Source of the DNA: a bacterium
Lineage (GTDB): Bacteria; Desulfobacterota; DSWW01
Direction: 5' to 3'
Length of the DNA stretch: 5,742 nucleotides
Assembly (NCBI GenBank): GCA_030609865.1
Contig: JAUWSZ010000205.1
Coordinates: 1 to 5,742 of the forward strand
The translations under genes and the position numbers were made by a program. Shown one piece after another: positions 1 to 4,800 of the stretch (the stretch's first letter is position 1; each line of letters begins with the position of its first letter). The notes under the pieces are model-generated. The model ran no database searches. It was not told the origin of the DNA and worked only from the letters and a program-made list of their open reading frames with translations.

Positions 1-2
1 CC

Positions 3-638
3 GAGGCGGACATCTTCTATTCGTACGGCCTCACCGAGGCCAGCGGTGGGACCGTAACGGTCCTTCCTCCGTCCAGGCTGCTCGACAAGGACGGTTCCAT
101 CGGAGTCGTCAGCACGATCCTGGACTATCGAATCGTAGATTCGGAGGGGAACCCCGTCCAGAAGGGGGAGGCGGGAGAGTTCCTCCTGAAAGGTCCCTGT
201 GTCGTGCCGGGCTACTACCGGAGGGATGACGAGTCAAGAATCACCCTCGAACGAGGCTGGCTCCACACGGGCGATGTGGTCCGGGAGGATGAGGACGGCT
301 TTCTTTTCTTCGTGGACAGGTGGAAGGACATGATCAAGACGGGCGGAGAGAATGTGTTCGCCAAAGAGGTGGAAGACGCTCTCCTCACCCATGCAAAAAT
401 CCAGGAGGTTGCCGTCTTCGGCCTTCCGGATCCGAAATGGGGGGAGAAGATACACGCTGCGGTTGTCCTCAACCCGGGCGAACAGGCAACAGAGGATGAA
501 CTCCTGGCGTATGCCAAGGAGAAGCTGCCCGGCTACAAGCGCCCGAAGGTCGTCTGCTTTCTCGACGAGCTTCCCCGGAATCCGAGCGGCAAGGTTCTCA
601 AGTACAAGCTGCGGGAAGGCCACGAGGAAGCGCCGTGA
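3..638 (+). CDS. Adenylate-forming acyl ligase (acyl-CoA synthetase-like), C-terminal part, 5'-truncated
   Basis: The frame is open from the left edge to TGA at 636-638 and gives 211 residues, so the N-terminal half lies outside the window. Members of this superfamily activate a carboxylic acid with ATP to an acyl-adenylate and usually pass it to CoA or a carrier-protein thiol. Core motifs are seen in order: YGLTE (24-38, adenine-binding A5), GWLHTGD (255-275, A7, whose Asp contacts the ribose), VDRWKDMIKTGGENV from 312 (A8 hinge into the mobile C-terminal domain), and NPSGKVLKYK near the end, with the catalytic A10 lysine at codon 591-593. All expected late motifs are intact, so this end looks functional. 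The style resembles fatty-acid or medium/long-chain acyl-CoA ligases, but the substrate cannot be told because the pocket is mostly upstream. It is 212 bases upstream of the acyltransferase on the same strand. A GTG at 204 is internal and not a start. Carrier-protein (fatty acyl-AMP) ligase activity is an alternative. Confidence 0.9.
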   Translation, partial: EADIFYSYGLTEASGGTVTVLPPSRLLDKDGSIGVVSTILDYRIVDSEGNPVQKGEAGEFLLKGPCVVPGYYRRDDESRITLERGWLHTGDVVREDEDGFLFFVDRWKDMIKTGGENVFAKEVEDALLTHAKIQEVAVFGLPDPKWGEKIHAAVVLNPGEQATEDELLAYAKEKLPGYKRPKVVCFLDELPRNPSGKVLKYKLREGHEEAP

Positions 639-664
639 TCGCCTGTCTCTTTGCAAGATTAGAA

Positions 665-719
665 TACATAATGTAATTTAATAGGCCAGTTATGTGAAAG
701 AGTTGAAGTATTACATAAT
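665..719. repeat. Clustered ACATAA/TTATGT motifs with an 11-bp palindrome
   Basis: TACATAATGTA at 665-675 is a palindrome around a central A. TACATAAT recurs as a direct repeat at 712-719, 47 bp downstream, and the inverse TTATGT lies between them at 690-695. That makes three copies of a 6-mer in about 55 bp, upstream of the acyltransferase promoter. This layout would suit a regulator binding region, but AT-rich composition alone raises the chance of such matches. Confidence 0.3.
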
Positions 720-785
720 ATTTAGAAGCACTCATGACTATACACAAACGGTACCGGGTCTCGGACGGGCGGACACGTTGACGAG

Positions 786-814
786 TTGAGAGAGGATCGA
801 GGAAACCCTATACT
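786..814 (+). promoter_or_regulatory. Predicted sigma-70-type promoter of the acyltransferase gene
   Basis: A -35 box TTGAGA (786-791) and a -10 box TATACT (809-814) each match the consensus at 5 of 6 positions and are separated by exactly 17 bp. Transcription would begin near 820-822. That leaves a leader of about 30 nt containing the ribosome binding site and supports ATG 851 rather than GTG 833 as the start. It also suggests that the acyltransferase need not depend on ligase transcription. Confidence 0.6.
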
Positions 815-838
815 TCCCATATCAAGTCATGTGTGAAC

Positions 839-847
839 GGAGAGAGG
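839..847 (+). promoter_or_regulatory. Ribosome binding site for the acyltransferase (decides the start)
   Basis: The purine run GGAGAGAGG lies just ahead of ATG 851, with its GGAG core 8 nt from the start codon. The alternative in-frame GTG at 833 has only pyrimidine-rich or mixed sequence upstream (CCCATATCAAG) and no Shine-Dalgarno match. This motif would also lie inside the coding region if GTG 833 were used. ATG 851 is therefore preferred. Confidence 0.65.
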
Positions 848-850
848 CGA

Positions 851-1519
851 ATGGGTGAGAGGCAGGAAGAGAAGGATCCGGGCTCGCAACTTCAGGAAAC
901 CAGGTGCCTCGAATTCATGGGGACGATTGTTCGAATCGATCAGACCATCCAGCACACGGCGCCGAAAGGCCTCAAGTATGTCCTGTTTCACGACCGGAGG
1001 AAGATCTACAGCAAGATCCTCCAGTGGTTTGCATTGCATTACCTGACCCCTCCACCGTTTAGGGTCAAGCTGCAGGCATGGCGGGGTGTCGAGTTCAAGG
1101 ATCCGAAGAGTGTGTTCATCGGGGATGGGGTGAACTTCGACGAACGGTTGCCCGCGAGCATTTCACTCGGCAGAGGTGTATGGATTGCCGCGGGATGCCG
1201 CATCATTTCGCACCGGTTCATATCCTACAGATTCATCGAGAAGGCTGATGTGGTCTTCGAGGATTACGTTCGTGTTGCCGTAAACGCAGTGATCATAGGC
1301 CCTGCCCGCATAGGGGAGGGCGCGATGATTGCGCCGGGTGCCATAGTGACCAAAGACGTTCCTCCTTATACCATCGTCAGTGGCCCTATGGCCAAACCGA
1401 TCGGTCCGGTACCGAAGAAGATCGTCGATTACGAGCTTCTGGTGAAAGGGGATTTCGAGACGGGGACTTCGATGCAGAAGCTCCCGCCGGCCGGTTCAGA
1501 AAAGACGGGAGGCGGATAG
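851..1519 (+). CDS. Hexapeptide-repeat (left-handed beta-helix) acyltransferase, WbbJ/CysE-like superfamily
   Basis: The protein has 222 residues and ends at TAG 1517-1519. Residues about 88-120 and 134-178 carry imperfect hexapeptide repeats of the [LIV]-G-x4 type, such as VFIGDGV, ISLGRGVWI, AVIIGPARIGEGAMIAPGAIV, followed by the characteristic closing segment TKDVPPYTIVSGPMAKPI. Enzymes with this fold are usually soluble trimers that move acetyl or other acyl groups from CoA (or acyl chains from ACP) onto sugar hydroxyls, amines or antibiotics. His121 in IISHRF sits where the family's catalytic histidine is normally found. The first 70 residues are a charged extension plus a segment (YSKILQWFALHYL, then PFRVKLQAWRGV) resembling the N-terminal arm of polysaccharide O-acetyltransferases. 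No signal peptide or clear membrane span is seen, so a cytoplasmic location is likely. The Gly- and Lys-rich tail (residues 200-222) looks disordered. The substrate is unknown. A role in decorating the lipid made by the downstream synthase is inferred only from proximity. Confidence 0.85.
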   Translation: MGERQEEKDPGSQLQETRCLEFMGTIVRIDQTIQHTAPKGLKYVLFHDRRKIYSKILQWFALHYLTPPPFRVKLQAWRGVEFKDPKSVFIGDGVNFDERLPASISLGRGVWIAAGCRIISHRFISYRFIEKADVVFEDYVRVAVNAVIIGPARIGEGAMIAPGAIVTKDVPPYTIVSGPMAKPIGPVPKKIVDYELLVKGDFETGTSMQKLPPAGSEKTGGG

Positions 1520-1670
1520 AGAAACAGAAGAGAGTTACCGCCCTCCGTTGCCCGTACCGTTCATCCAGGCGTCTCCTCTCCAAGATTTTTCCGCAGGCCT
1601 ATCAGGATGTTCGCGTGACCCTTGTTCGGCCTTCCGGTTTTCGGGTGATGAGGGATCTCTGCTTGCCCGC

Positions 1671-1699
1671 TTTACAAGGTGTGTTTGCACTAATACAAT
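1671..1699 (+). promoter_or_regulatory. Predicted sigma-70-type promoter of the pfaA-like gene
   Basis: TTTACA (1671-1676) and TACAAT (1694-1699) each match the consensus boxes at 5 of 6 positions, with a 17-bp spacer. Initiation near 1705-1707 would give a leader of about 167 nt before ATG 1873. A second, weaker possibility is the perfect -10 hexamer TATAAT at 1838-1843, but its best -35 partner (TTCCTA, 1814-1819, 18-bp spacer) is poor. Confidence 0.55.
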
Positions 1700-1730
1700 T
1701 AATGGGTTAGCCGTACTCGACCCCCGTTTT

Positions 1731-1831
1731 CGGCCTCGGGAAGCGTTTTTTCTTTATAACGTGGTTTTTCCAGGGGCGGGTCTCAATAAAGAAGATCCCC
1801 CAGCGGCTAAACGTTCCTATCTCCCGAGCCG
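1731..1831 (+). promoter_or_regulatory. Nested inverted repeats in the predicted 5' leader of the synthase mRNA
   Basis: CGGCCTCGGGA (1731-1741) can pair with TCCCGAGCCG (1822-1831) to give 10 bp with a single bulged C. Inside it AACGT (1758-1762) can pair with ACGTT (1811-1815), and GGGTCT (1778-1783) with AGATCCC (1793-1799, one bulge). The three pairings are nested and mutually compatible, so the leader could fold into one long arm. The inner helices are short and no energy was calculated. I recognise no known riboswitch class here. Confidence 0.35.
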
Positions 1832-1836
1832 AAGAG

Positions 1837-1848
1837 ATATAATTATAT
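1837..1848. repeat. Perfect 12-bp palindrome ATATAATTATAT
   Basis: The sequence equals its own reverse complement over all 12 bases. It lies about 25 bp before the synthase start codon, between the leader stem and the ribosome binding site. It could be an operator, an alternative -10 region (it contains TATAAT) or an unstructured AT-rich ribosome standby site. With only A and T, chance symmetry is also quite possible. Confidence 0.4.
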
Positions 1849-1858
1849 ATGGTTCTCC

Positions 1859-1870
1859 AAGGGAAGAGGA
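1859..1870 (+). promoter_or_regulatory. Ribosome binding site for the pfaA-like gene (decides the start)
   Basis: AAGGGAAGAGGA precedes ATG 1873. Its AAGGGA part ends 8 nt before the start codon, which is good Shine-Dalgarno spacing. An in-frame ATG at 1849 is the only other candidate, because an in-frame TAA lies at 1840-1842, and that ATG has only a weak, distant GAAGAG upstream. ATG 1873 is therefore preferred. Confidence 0.65.
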
Positions 1871-1872
1871 AA

Positions 1873-4800
1873 ATGACGTCACAAAAGCCGAATGATGACA
1901 GCCGACTCAGATCGAGACTCCAGGAAACCCCCATTGCCGTGATCGGGATGGCGTGCCTCTTTCCACAGGCCAGGAATGCCAGGGAATTCTGGGACAACAT
2001 CGTCAACAAGAGGGATTCCATTACGGATGTGCCGAGCAACCGTTGGGACGTGAAAGAGTACTATGACCCGGACCCGAAGGCCCCTGACAAGACGTATTGT
2101 AAGCGGGGGGGCTTCCTGCCGGAGATCGATTTCGACCCGATGGAATTCGGGATGCCCCCGAACATCCTCGAAGTGACGGATGTCTCGCAAATGTTGTCGC
2201 TGATCGTGGCGAAGGGGGCCCTGGACGATGCACGGTACGGAGATTCCAGCGACTTTGATCGGGACCGCATCGGCATCGTCTTGGGCGTCGGGGGTGGTCA
2301 GAAGCTCATTACGCCCTTGACCACCCGCCTGCAGTATCCTGTCTGGAAGAAGGTCCTCACGAAGAGTGGGCTTTCCGAAGAGGACGCGGAAATCATCGTC
2401 GAAAAAATCCGTAAGGCTTACATCCCCTGGGAAGAGAACTCCTTTCCGGGCATGCTCGGGAACGTCATCGCCGGAAGGATTGCCAACCGACTGAACCTGG
2501 GGGGCACGAACTGCGTCGTGGATGCGGCCTGCGCCAGTTCCCTGACGGCACTGAAGATGGCGGTCAGTGAACTTCTTGAATGCCGAAGCGATATTATGCT
2601 TGCGGGAGGCGTGGACACGGACAACTCCATCTTTATGTACATGTGCTTCAGCAAAACCCCGGCCTTCACAGACGGGGAACGCTCTTCACCGTTTGACATC
2701 GATTCGAACGGCATGATGGTGGGGGAAGGCATCGGCATGATGGCCCTGAAGCGCCTCGAGGATGCGGAGCGGGACAACGACCGAATCTATGCCGTCATTC
2801 GGGGCATCGGCACCTCGAGCGACGGCAGGTTTTCGAGCATCTACAACCCAAGACCCGAAGGGCAGGTAAAGGCTCTCAGAAGGGCCTACGAAGACGCCGG
2901 GATTCACCACTCGACCGTCGGATTGGTCGAGGCACACGGCACAGGTACCAGGGCGGGAGACCCGTCCGAGGTGAAGGCGCTCAAGGACTTCTTTGGGAAG
3001 GAAAACGGGAGGACGCAGTACATCGCACTGGGAAGTGTGAAATCCCAGATCGGCCACACCAAGGCCGCGGCCGGCTCTGCCGGCCTCATCAAGGCCGCCA
3101 TGGCGCTCTACCACAAGATCCTGCCGCCCACCATCAACGTGAAAGAACCGAATCCGAAGTTCGAACTGGACGAGTCGCCCCTCTACGTGAATACAGAGAC
3201 GCGGCCGTGGATCCACACGGAAGACGACCTCCCGAGGCGTGCGGCGGTGAGCTCCTTCGGGTTCGGAGGCACGAACTTCCATGTCGTGCTCGAAGAGTAT
3301 CAGAAGAAGGCGACCGGGCCGTATCGGCTCCACGGGGTGCCGCACGGTCTTCTCCTTTCTGCGGCCACCCCGGAAGCGCTCCGAAAAGAATGCAATCGGG
3401 TACTGGTCGTCTTGGGGTCCGAGGATGCGGGAAAGAACCATCGAGCGCTTCTCGAGTCCTGCAGGACGTCCGAGATTCCCCGGGAGGCGGCACGCATCGG
3501 GTTCGTGAGCGAATCCCTCGAAGAGACCCGCGAACGTCTGAAGCTCGTCCTGGAGGCCCTCGAGAGCAGAGGAGAGGAGGAATCCTGGAGCCTGCCCAAG
3601 GGGGTGTATTACCGAAAGAGCGGCATGGACTTCGAGGGCAAGGTCGTGGCCTTGTTCTCCGGGCAGGGATCGCAGTACCTGGAGATGGGCAAAGAGGTTG
3701 CCTGCAGCTTTCCGACCCTGCTCGACGCGTACAGGGAGCTGGACCGGTTGTTCGTGGAAGATAAGAGGACCCCCCTGTCGGAGGCGGTGTTCCCGAGGCC
3801 TGCCTTCGATCGCGATCAAAGGAAGGTCGACGAAGAACACCTGAGGAACACGGAGTTTGCCCAACCTGCCATCGGCGTGCTTTCGTCCGGGTTGTACAGG
3901 ATTCTGGCCGAAGCCGGCTTCAAGCCCGATTTTGTCGCGGGCCACAGCTTTGGGGAACTGACCGCCCTCTGGGCGGCTCAGGTCCTGAGCGACGAGGACT
4001 TTTTCGGCCTTGCGCGGGCAAGGGGCAGGGCTATGGCGGCTCCGGAGGATCCCGGGTTTGATGCGGGGACCATGGTGGCGGTCATCGGAGATGTGGAAGA
4101 GATTCGAAAAGAGGTCGACAAGGAACCTGCCGGAACCGTTGCGAACCTGAATTCGAAGCAGGAAGTCGTCCTGGCCGGCCCGACAGAGGAAATGGCCGCC
4201 TTGCAGGAACGACTCAAGGAAAAGGGTTACCGGGTCGTTCCGCTGCCCGTGTCTGCAGCCTTCCACACCCCGCTCGTCGGTCATGCGCAGAAGCCGTTTG
4301 CCAAGGCCATTCGGGCCGCGAAATTCCGTAGCCCGCAATGTCCGGTTTATTCGAACACAACGGGTCATCCGTATGCCGAAGACCCCAAGGCCATCCAGAA
4401 GACCCTGGCGGAGCACATCCTCAACCCTGTCCTGTTCAAGGAAGAAATCGAGAATATGTACAAGGATGGGGGGAGGCTCTTCGTGGAGTTTGGCCCTCGA
4501 GGCATCCTGACCAAGCTCGTGGGCAACATCCTCGAGGGAAGACCTCATACGGCCGTGGCGCTGAATCCGAGCCCGAAGCGAAGCAGTGACCGACAGCTTC
4601 GACAGGCGGTCGTCCAATTGCGTGTTGCCGGGCTGCCCTTGCGGGACATCGACCCGTACCGTGCGGAGGAACCGATCGAGGATGGGAAGCGCGGAGGGCC
4701 GGCGACCGTAAGACTGACCGGGGCGAACTATGTGAGCGAAAAGACGCAGAAGGCCTTCCTGGATGCGCTGGACGACGGTCATCAGATTGCGGGTTCCGTG

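Larger units (their letters stand above)
639..850 (+). other. AT-rich intergenic region between ligase and acyltransferase
   Basis: No plausible gene is seen. Roughly 655-760 is markedly richer in A and T than the flanking genes, as expected of a regulatory gap. It contains the clustered ACATAA/TTATGT motifs (665-719), the promoter at 786-814 and the ribosome binding site at 839-847. I see no clear hairpin plus T-tract terminator after the ligase stop, so read-through from the ligase cannot be excluded. Confidence 0.7.
1520..1872 (+). other. 353-base intergenic and leader region upstream of the pfaA-like gene
   Basis: No convincing gene is present. An open frame from 1548 to 1895 overlaps the synthase start, has no good ribosome binding site and resembles no family I know. 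The first part (1520-1665) shows neither a clear terminator nor a repeat. The second part holds the promoter at 1671-1699, a predicted untranslated leader with nested inverted repeats (1731-1831), a T-rich tract at 1746-1755, a 12-bp palindrome (1837-1848) and the ribosome binding site. Such a long structured leader before a large biosynthetic gene suggests that this is the control region of the synthase. Confidence 0.6.

Noticed and set aside
833..850. GTG 833 as the start of the acyltransferase
   Set aside because: There is no Shine-Dalgarno upstream, it lies only about 12 nt from the predicted transcription start, and a strong GGAGAGAGG sits just ahead of ATG 851.
1540..1665. Rho-independent terminator after the acyltransferase
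   Set aside because: Only tiny pairings such as CCG-TTTT-CGG are seen, with no GC-rich stem followed by a T-run directly after the stop.
1849..1872. ATG 1849 as the start of the synthase
   Set aside because: Only a weak and distant GAAGAG precedes it, while ATG 1873 has AAGGGAAGAGGA at good spacing. It would add just eight residues.
1548..1895. Possible 115-residue protein on the + strand between the acyltransferase and the synthase
   Set aside because: It has no good ribosome binding site, runs across the predicted promoter, leader and synthase start in another frame, and resembles no family I recognise.
3207..3764. 185-codon + strand frame inside the synthase
   Set aside because: It is a shifted-frame shadow of the KS end, linker and AT start; the main frame carries the intact motifs through this region, so it is not evidence of a frameshift.
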